Of a DNA stretch of 64,000 bases, positions 34,236 to 43,823 are shown in pieces (the first letter of the stretch is position 1; the number at the start of each line of letters is the position of its first letter). The notes beneath the pieces are model-generated. The model was given only the letters and a program-made list of their open reading frames with translations, was not told the DNA's origin and did no database searches. Source of the stretch: Planococcus soli (GTDB taxonomy: Bacteria > Bacillota > Bacilli > Bacillales_A > Planococcaceae); assembly GCF_016881065.1 (NCBI RefSeq), contig NZ_WXYN01000022.1, forward strand, positions 1-64,000, written 5' to 3'. Position numbers and translations under genes: made by a program.

Positions 34236-36506
34236 ATGGCAGATAAAAGAGATGAAATTATATTGAGAGGGCTTCAGGAAAACAACTTGAAGAACATCGA
34301 TTTGAATATCCCGAAAGAAAAAATAAATGTGTTTACCGGCCTGTCGGGTTCAGGAAAAAGCTCCGTCGTATTTGATACGTTGGCGACCGAAAGCAGAAGG
34401 CAAATGACCTTGAACTACCCGCTGTATGTCCGGCATCAGATGCCGCGGTACGAAAGGCCGCATGCTGACTTGATGCAGCATTTGAGCCCGGTCGTTGTCG
34501 TGGAACAAAAACCGGTAAAAGGCAATGCACGCTCAACGGTTGGCACGTATACGGACATCGATCCGTTGATCCGGCTGTTGTTCTCACGAATCGGCAGTCC
34601 ATCAATCGGTTCAGCGACTGAATTTTCGAGTGAGGGTTCTTTCGGAAACTGTCCGGAATGCAGCGGATACGGAGAAATCGTTGCGCCGGATATCACCAAA
34701 CTCATCGATCATACGAAGTCACTCAGGGACTCCGCAGTGAGATTCAAGCCGCTGGCGCCGCCTGGCTGGCAGGGCAGGTGGATGGTGGACGGCGGATTGT
34801 TCGATCCAGATCTCCCCATTAAAGATTTCACGGAAGAAAAATATAATATGCTGGTCTACGGACCCCCGGAAGGCGAGCGGGCATTCAGCACTTATTATTA
34901 CAAAGTAGGCAATCGGGACATCGAATGGGACGGCATCCTTCCCCGTTTTATTCGCCTGTACATTAACCGGGACCTCACGAAACTGAAAATAACGTCGCAG
35001 GAAGACGTGCTGGCAATGACGACACACACAGCGTGCCCTACCTGCGAAGGTTCGGGATTAAATCCGAAAGTGCTGGAATGCAAAATCAACGGCTTGAATA
35101 TCGTGCATTACGACCGTTTGGAACTGACAGAATTGCTGGATGAACTGGCGAAAATAAAGGACCCTGTCGGAAAATCCATTGCACAGCAGGCGTATCCGAA
35201 TGTAAAACAGCTGGTTGACTTGGGGCTGGGTTATTTGAGTCTGTCGCGAAAAATGGGAACTTTGTCCGGCGGAGAAGCGCAGCGCGTGAAAATTGCCCGT
35301 CATTTAGGAAGCAGTTTAAATAACATCACGTATATTTTCGACGAACCCAGTGCAGGGCTTCACCCGGAAGAAATCGAGATGTTGACGCATATGTTGGAGA
35401 GTCTACGGGACAATTACAATACCGTCGTCGTCATTGAACACAATTTAGCGGTCATCAAAACAGCAGATGAAATCATTGAAATGGGGACAGGAGCGGGCGT
35501 GAGCGGCGGCGAGGTGGTCTATCAAGGCGGACTGGAAGGGCTGAAAAAAGCATCAGCCATCACCAATTTGGACCATAAACCGAGCATCAATAAGAACCCG
35601 CGAAAAGCAGAAGATGGATTCTCCATCAAAAATGCTTCTGCCAACAACTTAAAAAATGTCAGTGTGGACATTCCTAAAAATGTCCTGGTCTCGGTATGCG
35701 GCGTTTCCGGTTCCGGCAAAAGTTCGTTAATGTTCGGCGCATTTACCGAAAACTACCCCGAAACCATTTCGGTTGGCCAAGGCAGCATCGGAACGTCCAG
35801 CCGTTCGACGCTTGCGACTTATATGGGGATCATGGATGACATCCGGTCGATCCTGTCAAAAGAAACCGGACAACCGGTGGGACTGTTCAGCTTTAATTCA
35901 TCAGGGGCTTGTCCTGTCTGTGAGGGCAAAGGCGTCACGACGCCAGACGTGGCTTTTGCGGATCCCGTGACCGTCACATGTGAAGCGTGCCGGGGGATGA
36001 GGTATTCAGAAGAAGCCTTGTCTTACCGCTACAAAGGAAGAAATATCGTGGAAATTTTAGAACTGACAATCGACGAAACCAATCAGTATTTAAACATGCC
36101 AAAAATCGTCAAAAAAGTGGATACCTTAAGGGATGTAGGATTGGGGTACCTGACACTCGGACAGACGACGAGTTCGTTAAGCGGAGGAGAAGTGCAGCGC
36201 CTCAAACTCGCCAGCCACTTGAAAAAAGAAGGGCAAATTTATTTGTTGGATGAACCTTCACTCGGGCTTCACACAAAAGATAACGATCATTTATTGGATG
36301 TTTTCCAAGGCCTTGTGAACAAAGGGAATTCAGTTATCCTCGTTGAACACAATTTAAACTTTATTGCAGCGAGCGACTGGGTCATCGAAATGGGTCCAAG
36401 CGGCGGCAAAAAAGGTGGCGAAGTGTTGTTTGAAGGAACACCGGAAGAGATGCTCGAGTCGGACACATTGACGGCGAAGTGGATGAGAAAAGGGATAGAG
36501 GCGTAA
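34236..36506 (+). CDS. UvrA-like ABC ATPase without the UvrB-binding domain
   Basis: 756 residues against ~950 for canonical UvrA. Two ABC modules: Walker A at 35-42 (GLSGSGKS) with signature LSGGEAQRVKIARHLG, and a second GVSGSGKSS with LSGGEVQRLKLASHLK; both Walker B motifs (YIFDEPSAGLH, YLLDEPSLGLH) are present. Zinc-binding pairs are CPECSGYG, CPTCEGSG and CPVCEGKG/CEACRG. The insertion that binds UvrB is missing, as in the UvrA2/DrrC class linked to drug tolerance. It probably binds damaged or drug-bound DNA without feeding UvrB. GAGAATTTTT upstream gives a weak ribosome site. Confidence 0.9.
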   Translation: MADKRDEIILRGLQENNLKNIDLNIPKEKINVFTGLSGSGKSSVVFDTLATESRRQMTLNYPLYVRHQMPRYERPHADLMQHLSPVVVVEQKPVKGNARSTVGTYTDIDPLIRLLFSRIGSPSIGSATEFSSEGSFGNCPECSGYGEIVAPDITKLIDHTKSLRDSAVRFKPLAPPGWQGRWMVDGGLFDPDLPIKDFTEEKYNMLVYGPPEGERAFSTYYYKVGNRDIEWDGILPRFIRLYINRDLTKLKITSQEDVLAMTTHTACPTCEGSGLNPKVLECKINGLNIVHYDRLELTELLDELAKIKDPVGKSIAQQAYPNVKQLVDLGLGYLSLSRKMGTLSGGEAQRVKIARHLGSSLNNITYIFDEPSAGLHPEEIEMLTHMLESLRDNYNTVVVIEHNLAVIKTADEIIEMGTGAGVSGGEVVYQGGLEGLKKASAITNLDHKPSINKNPRKAEDGFSIKNASANNLKNVSVDIPKNVLVSVCGVSGSGKSSLMFGAFTENYPETISVGQGSIGTSSRSTLATYMGIMDDIRSILSKETGQPVGLFSFNSSGACPVCEGKGVTTPDVAFADPVTVTCEACRGMRYSEEALSYRYKGRNIVEILELTIDETNQYLNMPKIVKKVDTLRDVGLGYLTLGQTTSSLSGGEVQRLKLASHLKKEGQIYLLDEPSLGLHTKDNDHLLDVFQGLVNKGNSVILVEHNLNFIAASDWVIEMGPSGGKKGGEVLFEGTPEEMLESDTLTAKWMRKGIEA

Positions 36507-36648
36507 TTTTATGGTCGCTCGTATATTTTTTGATTTCGGTTCCCAGTATCAAAAACAATTTGCTGGAGTTGTCCGTTAGTTTAGACGATAAAAGATTCGG
36601 GAAACACTAATATTAGGGTATTTTATAATTAAGAGGAGGAAACAAAAA

Positions 36649-37326
36649 ATGGCGAAAGTATTAGCAGTGCTGTCAAGTGGACACAAGGATACAGAAAATA
36701 ACTACGAAACCGGCTGGTGGGCGGAAGAATTGTTTGCACCGATGGAAGTATTGGAAAAAGCAGGACATCAAGTGGATCTGGCTTCACCGCTGGGCGGGAA
36801 ACCTGCACTTGATCAGGTCAGCATCAGTGAAGATTACGACCCTGAAGGCAAATACAAAAAAATATACGAATCGGGAGTAGCGGATAACACCACAGCTCTT
36901 TCGGAAGTCGTTCCAGAAAACTATGACGCAGTATTCATCGTCGGCGGCCACGGGGCTATGTACGATTTGGCTGAAAATGAAACATTGCATAACATAATCA
37001 ATGCTGTTTACGACAATGGCAATATCGTTTCGGCCGTATGCCACGGACCGGCTCCGTTGCTTTGGACAAAACGTCCGGATGGCAAGAGCATCATTTCCGG
37101 TTTGGACGTAACAGGATATCCAGAAGCGGTTGAACCTGAGGGCCTTCCTGCAATTTTGCCATTCAGCCTGGAAGGCGAAATGAGCAAAGTGGCTAATTAT
37201 TCCGCTGAGCAAAAAGTGGTATGGGGCAATGACCAATTGCTAACTGGACGCGATCCGTTTTCTTCTGAAGAATTGGCCGAGGAATTGGTAAAGGCATTCG
37301 ACAAGAAAACCAAGAAGGGCAACTAA
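36649..37326 (+). CDS. DJ-1/PfpI family protein (Hsp31-like glutamine amidotransferase fold)
   Basis: 225 residues. Nucleophile elbow A-V-C131-H-G-P with the conserved Cys-His pair, and the glycine loop IVGGHGAMYDL. Size and motifs fit the Hsp31/YDR533C branch, whose members act as glutathione-independent glyoxalase (methylglyoxal to lactate) or protein deglycase. AAGAGGAGG precedes ATG 36649. The stop codon abuts the start of the next gene, so the two form an operon. The pairing with an ABM monooxygenase suggests electrophile/quinone stress (inference). Confidence 0.92.
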   Translation: MAKVLAVLSSGHKDTENNYETGWWAEELFAPMEVLEKAGHQVDLASPLGGKPALDQVSISEDYDPEGKYKKIYESGVADNTTALSEVVPENYDAVFIVGGHGAMYDLAENETLHNIINAVYDNGNIVSAVCHGPAPLLWTKRPDGKSIISGLDVTGYPEAVEPEGLPAILPFSLEGEMSKVANYSAEQKVVWGNDQLLTGRDPFSSEELAEELVKAFDKKTKKGN

Positions 37327-37614
37327 ATGATGGAGCCCATCATCATTACCGCGATCCTAAAGCCCAAGGAAAACATGGCAGATCGATTATTGGTGGAATT
37401 AAACAAAGTGCAGGAAGCTTCGCAAGCAGAAGCGGGTTGCATAAACTATGTTCTTCACCAGTCAATTGAAGACGACACGTTTGTCCTTCATGAAACATGG
37501 AAAGACCAGGATGCTTTACAGAGCCATATTGAATCTCTTCACTACCTGGAATACCGCGCGAACATTGCGGATCTGGTGTCGGAGAGAGAAGTTTACAAGC
37601 TGAAGGCAATCTGA
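37327..37614 (+). CDS. Antibiotic biosynthesis monooxygenase (ABM) domain, putative quinol monooxygenase
   Basis: 95 residues, a single ABM ferredoxin-like barrel (QEASQAEAGCINYVLHQSIED, FVLHETWKDQDALQSHIESLHY). It is like YgiN, which oxidises menadiol-type quinols without a cofactor. It starts immediately after the DJ-1 stop codon (TAAATG), with AGAAGGGC as ribosome site inside the previous gene. Confidence 0.9.
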   Translation: MMEPIIITAILKPKENMADRLLVELNKVQEASQAEAGCINYVLHQSIEDDTFVLHETWKDQDALQSHIESLHYLEYRANIADLVSEREVYKLKAI

Positions 37615-37640
37615 TTCGTTAGCAATTCCATAGAATACCG

Positions 37641-37683
37641 AAAACAGAACTTTGCAGAGAACCATCGCAAAGTTCTGTTTTTC
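37641..37683 (+). terminator. Terminator of the DJ-1/ABM operon
   Basis: AAAACAGAACTTTGC pairs with GCAAAGTTCTGTTTTT. Confidence 0.92.
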
Positions 37684-37932
37684 TTTTGGCATTGGGAATG
37701 CAGAGCCGCTCATCTGGAATAATATAGGCAACGACCAGTCAATAAGGCGGGTCTTTTTAGTCGTGGCAGCGGTTCGAATGAATTAAGTATTTGATTTTAT
37801 AAAAAATTTATTCTATTCGTGCATCTATTTGGTTAGAATAGGAATAGATTGAAAATGGCGGCTGCATCTACAACGGATGGGAGAGCGGCGGCTGACTTAC
37901 AGCATAGAATAAACTAGCATGGGGGAATGGGT

Positions 37933-39204
37933 ATGAACGTATTGAAAATGTGGAACCGGATCAGTCTTGTGAAACAAATCCTGATCGGCTTGGTCTTAGG
38001 GGTAGTCTTGGCGGTTGCGATTCCGGAAACTGCGGCATCATTGACGATTTTTGGCACCTTGTTTGTCGGAGCACTGAAAGCGATAGCACCTGTCCTCGTG
38101 TTGTTCCTGGTCATGGCATCGATTGCCCAGCACAAAAAAGGACAGCAAACGAATATGAAATCGATCGTTTTTCTTTATTTATTAGGTACATTTTTAGCAG
38201 GGCTTGTCGCCGTCGTTGCGAGCTTCATCTTCCCGGTCAGCATTGCGCTTACGCAAGGAGCTGAAGGCTTGACGCCTCCGGGCAATGCGATTGAAGTCCT
38301 CAAAACTTTGGTGTTGAACGTGGTCGACAACCCGGTCAACGCGCTTGTGAATGCAAACTATATCGGTATTTTGGCGTGGGCAATCGTCCTTGGCCTGGCA
38401 TTGCGAAATGCCGCGGATACGACCAAAACGGTTATTACAAATGTTTCGGATGCTGTGGCGAAGATGGTCGGCTGGATCATTAAATTCGCGCCGTTTGGCA
38501 TTATGGGTCTTGTCATCGAGTCGATTACGACAAACGGACTGTCATCGCTCTTGGGCTACGGCAAACTATTGGCTCTGTTGATCGGCTGTATGCTTTTCTT
38601 TGCGCTAGTGGTCAACCCGCTTATCGTATTCATCAATATCCGCCGCAATCCGTATCCGCTAGTCTTCAAATGTTTGCGCGAAAGCGGCATTACGGCATTC
38701 TTTACCCGCAGCTCGGCTGCAAACATTCCGGTCAATATGACGCTTTGCGAAAAGCTGGGCTTGGACAAAGGCACTTACTCTGTCTCTATTCCGCTTGGCG
38801 CAACAGTCAACATGGCTGGAGCCGCAATTACGATTTCCGTTTTGACGCTTGCAGCGGTCAATACGCTTGGCATCCAAGTGGATATCCCGACAGCAATCAT
38901 GCTTAGCATTCTGGCAGCAGTATGTGCATGCGGAGCTTCTGGTGTGGCAGGCGGCTCGCTGTTGTTGATCCCGCTGGCGTGCAGTTTGTTCGGCATCCCG
39001 GCTGACGTAGCAATGCAAGTAGTCGGCGTCGGCTTCATCATCGGCGTGCTGCAGGATTCTTTTGAAACGGCTTTAAACTCTTCAACAGACGTGCTGTTCA
39101 CAGCAACGGCTGAATACAAGAAGCGTTTGAAAGAAGGCCACGAAGTAGTGGTCGGGAAAAGTTTTGAGATCAATAAACCTTCTGAAGACTTGGTGAAAAG
39201 TTAA
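37933..39204 (+). CDS. sstT: Serine/threonine:Na+ symporter SstT
   Basis: 423 residues, 8 or more membrane helices of the DAACS glutamate-transporter fold. SstT-type signatures: [18 protein letters not shown] at the N-terminus, [13 protein letters not shown] (the serine-rich hairpin 1) and [17 protein letters not shown]. It imports serine and threonine with Na+. ATG 37933 is preferred to 37927 because GGGGGAA is then at the right distance. Monocistronic. Confidence 0.93.
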   Translation: MNVLKMWNRISLVKQILIGLVLGVVLAVAIPETAASLTIFGTLFVGALKAIAPVLVLFLVMASIAQHKKGQQTNMKSIVFLYLLGTFLAGLVAVVASFIFPVSIALTQGAEGLTPPGNAIEVLKTLVLNVVDNPVNALVNANYIGILAWAIVLGLALRNAADTTKTVITNVSDAVAKMVGWIIKFAPFGIMGLVIESITTNGLSSLLGYGKLLALLIGCMLFFALVVNPLIVFINIRRNPYPLVFKCLRESGITAFFTRSSAANIPVNMTLCEKLGLDKGTYSVSIPLGATVNMAGAAITISVLTLAAVNTLGIQVDIPTAIMLSILAAVCACGASGVAGGSLLLIPLACSLFGIPADVAMQVVGVGFIIGVLQDSFETALNSSTDVLFTATAEYKKRLKEGHEVVVGKSFEINKPSEDLVKS

Positions 39205-39277
39205 GTTGTTTGGCTGATGTTACTTGGACCTTCAAATAAGGCTGCATCGCCAACAAAATAGGTTTTGTTAAAAGGCA

Positions 39278-39315
39278 AAGCACCGCTCCGGCAAAAATCG
39301 GAGCGGTGCTTTTTG
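39278..39315 (+). terminator. Terminator of sstT
   Basis: AAAGCACCGCTCCG pairs with CGGAGCGGTGCTTTTT. Confidence 0.93.
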
Positions 39316-39695
39316 ATGTTGGTATTGAGTGTCAGGGCAGGAGTACACTTTTTTGAACGCTTGTTTCATTGCTCAATAGCCACGTCATTTAGTTGAAGGA
39401 AAACAGGTGGCATCGCGAGATTTGATTTTCTTTAGTAATTGCCAATGCCGTTCTTCAATAAAGAAATCAGTTTTTCTGTTTTTACATTTTATTTTCTGCA
39501 ATTTCAGTTCTGCCAAGCAAGAGAGACGGCACTAAGTAGATGGCTTTTAAATTGCTTCCCTGTATAACAAATTCCAAGTAAATTTTGCCGCATACAGGGG
39601 CGAAATAGGAGAATACTATATCCTTTTGGAGCAGCTCCTATATGATCATCTTAATGCAGGAAGTGTTCCCATCAGAAATCCCTTAGAAATCAATA
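39316..39695. other. Intergenic stretch with repeat-B relic
   Basis: No gene seen. ATTGCTTCCCTGTATAACAA at about 39551, followed by ATTCCAAGTAAATTTTGCCG, is a diverged repeat B. Confidence 0.4.
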
Positions 39696-39737
39696 AAAAC
39701 GCCCAACAAATCAGGATGGATTTGCTGGGCGTTTGTG
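39696..39737 (-). terminator. Terminator of the small hydrophilic protein gene
   Basis: AAAACGCCCAACAAATC pairs with GATTTGCTGGGCGTTT. It functions on the minus strand for the gene at 39811-40008. Confidence 0.85.
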
Positions 39738-39810
39738 TTTATATTTTTAAGTTTTGCAATAGGAAATCGCTATTCAAATAATCCTTTTGCAAACCAATCA
39801 AAATGGAGAG

Positions 39811-40008
39811 TCAGGGAGTTCGGTTATTGTTTTTGTTTGTTAACTTATTATTTTCATCCTGGGTACGCGCATTATCTTTTAACGATTGGTTTTTTTGTTC
39901 CTGTGGATCGAAATCTTGTTTTTCGGAAGTTTCCTGATTTTTGTCTTCAAGAAATGCGTTCATTTTTTCAATGTTTTTTTCCTGTTCGGATGATTGGTGA
40001 TTGCTCAT
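39811..40008 (-). CDS. Small, highly hydrophilic protein (65 aa)
   Basis: MSNHQSSEQEKNIEKMNAFL start behind a good GAAGGAG site. It is rich in Glu, Lys, Asn and Gln with no hydrophobic core, so probably intrinsically disordered, like small stress- or spore-associated proteins of Bacillales. Not recognised. The ribosome site and matching terminator support a real gene. Confidence 0.65.
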   Translation of the reverse strand: MSNHQSSEQEKNIEKMNAFLEDKNQETSEKQDFDPQEQKNQSLKDNARTQDENNKLTNKNNNRTP

Positions 40009-40192
40009 CGGAATCGCTCCTTCATAACAGTTTTTATTTATATTCCCGATAGCTGGAGAGATAAACGCTGACTAGCCTGCACTTGATGACAAACTGTTCC
40101 TCAGAGTGATCGGGGGAAGTATTCATAATTGAGCACCACTCAGGGAAAATGTTGGGAGTGGAGCGAGCAACTCCATCCTTAGAAATTCAATT

Positions 40193-41008
40193 TCAAAAAA
40201 CACGTGTTTCTTCTACCTTATTCTCCAACCCCCGCGCCAGCCACGCAATGATAAACAGCAGCAACGTCAAACTGCCAGCCAGCACAATCAGGTTCGGCAC
40301 ACTTTTTGTATACAGGTCATTGATGCTCGATATCATCAGCCATTGCGGAAAAGACGGATTCACGAAACTTTGGTAAACGGCGACAAAGTTGTTGGCGCTG
40401 TGCAGTAAAATCGGCACCAGCAGATTGCCGGTCTTTAAATACAGCAGTGACGCCACCACGGCGAACAGGAAAGCGCCAAAAAAGTTGATGTGAAAAATGC
40501 CGAAGATCAAACTCGACAAGCCGATTCCTTTCCAGAAGCCAAATCCCGCGACCAGCCAATTGAGGATCAGCCCGCGGAATACGAACTCTTCTGCAATCGG
40601 CGCAATAACCGCTAAAATAAAGCCGGTCGCCACCAAGTACCATAACGTATCGGGAAACGGCTGCGGCATGAGTGCCAATTCGACCGCAGTGGGGGCGATG
40701 GACAGGAGCCCCCGCAACTGCAGCCAGTAGATGCTGACGGAAAATGAAGTCACCAGCACGGTGAGTCCGAGGATTGGCAGCAGCCAGCGCAGGGTGCCGC
40801 GAAAGAAGAAGACTTGACTCAGCTTCACGCCGCGCTTCTTGAAATGGTAGCGGACAAACGGCACCGGCAAGACGACGTAGAAAACCAACAGCATGGCAAC
40901 ACCGATAATGAGCTCGTTTTGCGTGACCTGCAGCAGGATGAAAATGGACACGATCCATGCGCCCAGCATCCAGCCGAACATGTTCGGTGACTTCCGTTCC
41001 TCAGACAT
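40193..41008 (-). CDS. CPBP-family intramembrane metalloprotease
   Basis: About 271 residues with seven or more membrane helices. Catalytic motifs of the CPBP/Abi (CAAX protease-like) family are intact: EEFVFRGLI (EExxxR) and a downstream FGIFHINFF (FxxxH). These are membrane glutamic endopeptidases; roles range from prenyl-protein-like processing to bacteriocin self-immunity. ATG 41008 is chosen because AAAGGCGG lies 8 nt upstream. No bacteriocin gene is adjacent. Confidence 0.88.
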   Translation of the reverse strand: MSEERKSPNMFGWMLGAWIVSIFILLQVTQNELIIGVAMLLVFYVVLPVPFVRYHFKKRGVKLSQVFFFRGTLRWLLPILGLTVLVTSFSVSIYWLQLRGLLSIAPTAVELALMPQPFPDTLWYLVATGFILAVIAPIAEEFVFRGLILNWLVAGFGFWKGIGLSSLIFGIFHINFFGAFLFAVVASLLYLKTGNLLVPILLHSANNFVAVYQSFVNPSFPQWLMISSINDLYTKSVPNLIVLAGSLTLLLFIIAWLARGLENKVEETRVF

Positions 41009-41339
41009 CCCCAGCGCCGCCTTTCGTTTTAGGGTGATTGCATTCCCGAGAGTGGAACAAATCATCTTCTGCAACAAAATCAGCTTTTACTACTGAATGG
41101 AATTTTTTTTAGTAATATTTTGATTTTATAATAGCATGACTTAAGGTTTTAAAAAATATTTACAGCTCATTTGATAAGGGAAGAAATATAGTTCTTAGCT
41201 GAAATGTTTAAGCCTCTTTCATTTTCAAACAAGATTTTGCAGGAAACTGTTTCGTCGTGGGACCAATTCGGGAAGACATATTGAAAGAGAGTTATGGAAT
41301 GATGTTAAAAGTACTAACTACCGAGAGGATGCGTTCATT

Positions 41340-42149
41340 ATGGATGAAAGTACATTGAAAAAAACAAAAGTCTTCACCTTATTAAATCTGGTTTTCTATT
41401 TTTTAACGCTCGGCGTAAATTATCTCGGATCTTCCGGATTTTTTAATGGGATGGGTCAGAAAGACATCTCAGACAAATACATGACGCTCATATCGCCGGC
41501 ACCTTTTACGTTTTCGATTTGGGGAGTCATTTATAGTTTGCTGCTGATTACGCTGATTTATCTGTTTGTAAAAAGAAAAGATAAGCGTATCAGCAAGCTG
41601 GTGCTGTTAATTTCACCGTTGTTTATCGCGAGCTCCCTGCTCAATATGGGGTGGATCGTTGCTTTTTCTTATGAGCAATTAGGAATATCCACACTGCTGA
41701 TTTTGGGGATGCTGTTTTCCTTGCTCATCATTGTGGAAAGAATCTACAAGAATCGCTTTGAGTTTCCATCTACGCTTGCTGGTCTCAGTTTTACCTTCTA
41801 CAGTTCATGGGTGTTCATTGCGACAATCGTCAACATCTCGTTGTTTTTAGTGCAATTGGAATGGAACGGATTCGGGCTTTCCGATTCAATCTGGACATTG
41901 GTCGTATTGGGGCTCGCCATAGCTTTCGTGCTCTTTTACTTGTCCCGTTTCAAAAATGCTGCCTTTCCGATTCCCATCGCTTGGGCTTTCTATGGAATCT
42001 ATAGTACCTATGCCGGCGGACAGCTCAATCCTGCCATGTCTACTGCCATTCAAGGCGTTTTGTTGGCAGGCATCGGCATCTATCTGATTGCTGTTGTGTG
42101 GAGATTCATAAAAAATGGCAATGCTCTTTTCCCAAGACAGACGGCTTAA
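41340..42149 (+). CDS. TspO/MBR-related (tryptophan-rich sensory protein-like) membrane protein
   Basis: 269 residues, about eight hydrophobic helices. The core fits the long bacterial TspO-like group: SPAPFTFSIWGVIYSLLL early, a central helical region with NMGWIVAFSYEQLG, FYSSWVFIATIVN, IPIAWAFYGIY. It may bind tetrapyrroles or isoprenoids; carotenoid-producing relatives often carry such genes. Weak ribosome site (GAGAGGATG) before ATG 41340. Confidence 0.78.
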   Translation: MDESTLKKTKVFTLLNLVFYFLTLGVNYLGSSGFFNGMGQKDISDKYMTLISPAPFTFSIWGVIYSLLLITLIYLFVKRKDKRISKLVLLISPLFIASSLLNMGWIVAFSYEQLGISTLLILGMLFSLLIIVERIYKNRFEFPSTLAGLSFTFYSSWVFIATIVNISLFLVQLEWNGFGLSDSIWTLVVLGLAIAFVLFYLSRFKNAAFPIPIAWAFYGIYSTYAGGQLNPAMSTAIQGVLLAGIGIYLIAVVWRFIKNGNALFPRQTA

Positions 42150-42191
42150 GAACGCTCATCAAATAAAAGCAGCCGGTTCTTTCAGTGGATG

Positions 42192-42241
42192 CAAAAAGCG
42201 CCGCTCTCTTTTTAAAAAAGAGAAGCTGGCGCTTTTTTTTG
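42192..42241. terminator. Bidirectional terminator
   Basis: AAAAAGCGCC...CTCTCTTTTT pairs with AAAAAAGAGA...GGCGCTTTTTTTT between the convergent TspO-like and yitT genes. Confidence 0.88.
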
Positions 42242-42252
42242 TTTCTGACTCA

Positions 42253-43128
42253 TCAATGGATATCCCGTTTTTTGAAACTGCCGCCTCTGACTTCGGCGAC
42301 GTCGTATACGGCAACGAATGCGTTTTTATCAATTTCGAAGATGATTTCTTTCATTTTGCTGTCTTCGAGCCGATTGATGATGCAGGTGATTTCTTTGTAT
42401 TGCTCGTTCGTATAGGCGCCGTTGACGATATTGTAGGTGGCGTTGCGCCCCAGACGGTCGTAGATGGTCTGGACGAGCAGCTCCGGTTCACGCGAAATGA
42501 TTTTATACGTTTTGGAGCCGCTGAATCCTTCTTCCACCAGGTGGATCACTTTGGATGCGATAAAATAAGCGATTCCGGATAGGAACGCGCCTTGCAAACC
42601 GAAGACAAAGGAAACGATGATAAAGACAAATACATTCAGGAATAGGATCATGTCACTCGTCCCGAATGGCAATTTGCGTGACAGCAGTACAGCCAGCATG
42701 TCGATGCCGTCAAGCGCACCGCCGTTCCGCAAGGCGAGGCCCATGCCAAAGCCGATGATGATCCCGCCGATGACGGTGACCAATAGCGTGTCGCCCTCAA
42801 TGATGGGCGGAATGTGGTGCATGAGAGTTGTCGCATAGGCAAGGGAAGCAATGCCGATGGTGGAGTAGATGGCGAAGCTTTTGCCGATTTGTTTATAGCC
42901 TAAATAAACAAAAGGGATGTTCAAAACGGCGATCAGCAAGCCAAGCGGCAAGCCGAACAATTGGGAGCCGACAATGCTGATGCCGGTGATGCCGCCGTCC
43001 GATACATTGTTTGGGATCAAGACGGCTTCCAAGCCGTATGCGGTGATAAACGCACCGATGATAATGGGCAGCGCCCGTAAAATCAATTTCACTTTACTTG
43101 CTTTTCGTTTTGTAGCTGCAGCACTCAT
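42253..43128 (-). CDS. YitT family membrane protein
   Basis: 291 residues. Five or six membrane helices in the N-terminal ~200 residues (DUF161 repeats: IIGAFITAYGLEAVLIPN, VSDGGITGISIVGSQLFGLP, GGALDGIDMLAVLLSRK). A soluble C-terminal DUF2179 domain follows (SKTYKIISREPELLVQTIYD through FIAVYDV-type EVRGGSFKKRDIH). The transport substrate is unknown. GAGGAA precedes ATG 43128. Confidence 0.92.
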   Translation of the reverse strand: MSAAATKRKASKVKLILRALPIIIGAFITAYGLEAVLIPNNVSDGGITGISIVGSQLFGLPLGLLIAVLNIPFVYLGYKQIGKSFAIYSTIGIASLAYATTLMHHIPPIIEGDTLLVTVIGGIIIGFGMGLALRNGGALDGIDMLAVLLSRKLPFGTSDMILFLNVFVFIIVSFVFGLQGAFLSGIAYFIASKVIHLVEEGFSGSKTYKIISREPELLVQTIYDRLGRNATYNIVNGAYTNEQYKEITCIINRLEDSKMKEIIFEIDKNAFVAVYDVAEVRGGSFKKRDIH

Positions 43129-43820
43129 TGTATTCCTCTTTTCTGTAGTAGCATGATGGCATTTTTCGCTCTATATATGTTGAACGAAAGAAATCAAATT
43201 TCACCAATCGCTTCGCCCTTGGACGCGCCGGCGCTAAGAGATAGCAAGTCTGGTTTTCCTGATGTATTCATCAAAGATATTCCACAAATCAGCAAGTGAA
43301 GATCATTGATTCAACATATATAACTATTAAATATAATCCTTTTATTGCTATTTTAGTAGAGTAAATTTGGAGAGAATTCACCAAAGGGTATAAATTCATG
43401 GAGAATGCAATATTCGCGTGCAATTAATCATTCACCAAAAGGCAGAAAAAGTGTAAATTATATTTCCATGCCCCATGATTCAGTATGGTGAAGATCTTAT
43501 TATTTAAAATGGCAGAATTTCTATAAGCCAACCATATTTAATGGCTGCTGATAATTTGGTGTATTGACAATATTTTGATTACATAATATTATGACGTTGA
43601 ATTTTAAAAAGGACTGAAAAATCTCTTTAATTAATGATTAAAAAGGAAGGAGTTGATTTGGGAAGGGGCGAACGTTCGAGACGTTGCAAACGCTGAGTTA
43701 CAAAGGGGCTATGGTGCGAAGGAGCAGCTGCAGCAATATTCCTACAGTTTTTTAATCATATGAAGTAAATAATGGCGGGCTAATACACAATTATTCATTG
43801 TCAAAAAAAGGAGGCGATTG
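43129..43820. other. Long AT-rich intergenic region
   Basis: About 690 bp without a supportable gene or clear repeat. Promoters for yitT (left) and the SDR operon (right) must lie here, and TATAAT-like boxes are frequent. No structured RNA recognised. Confidence 0.4.
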
Positions 43821-43823
43821 ATG

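Noticed and set aside
34236-36506. Housekeeping uvrA
   Set aside because: Only 756 residues, without the UvrB-interaction domain and without uvrB next to it; it is a paralogue of the UvrA2/DrrC type.
43129-43820. Possible hidden gene or structured RNA in the 690-bp gap
   Set aside because: All frames are short and stop-rich; no riboswitch, tRNA or stable conserved hairpin was recognised.
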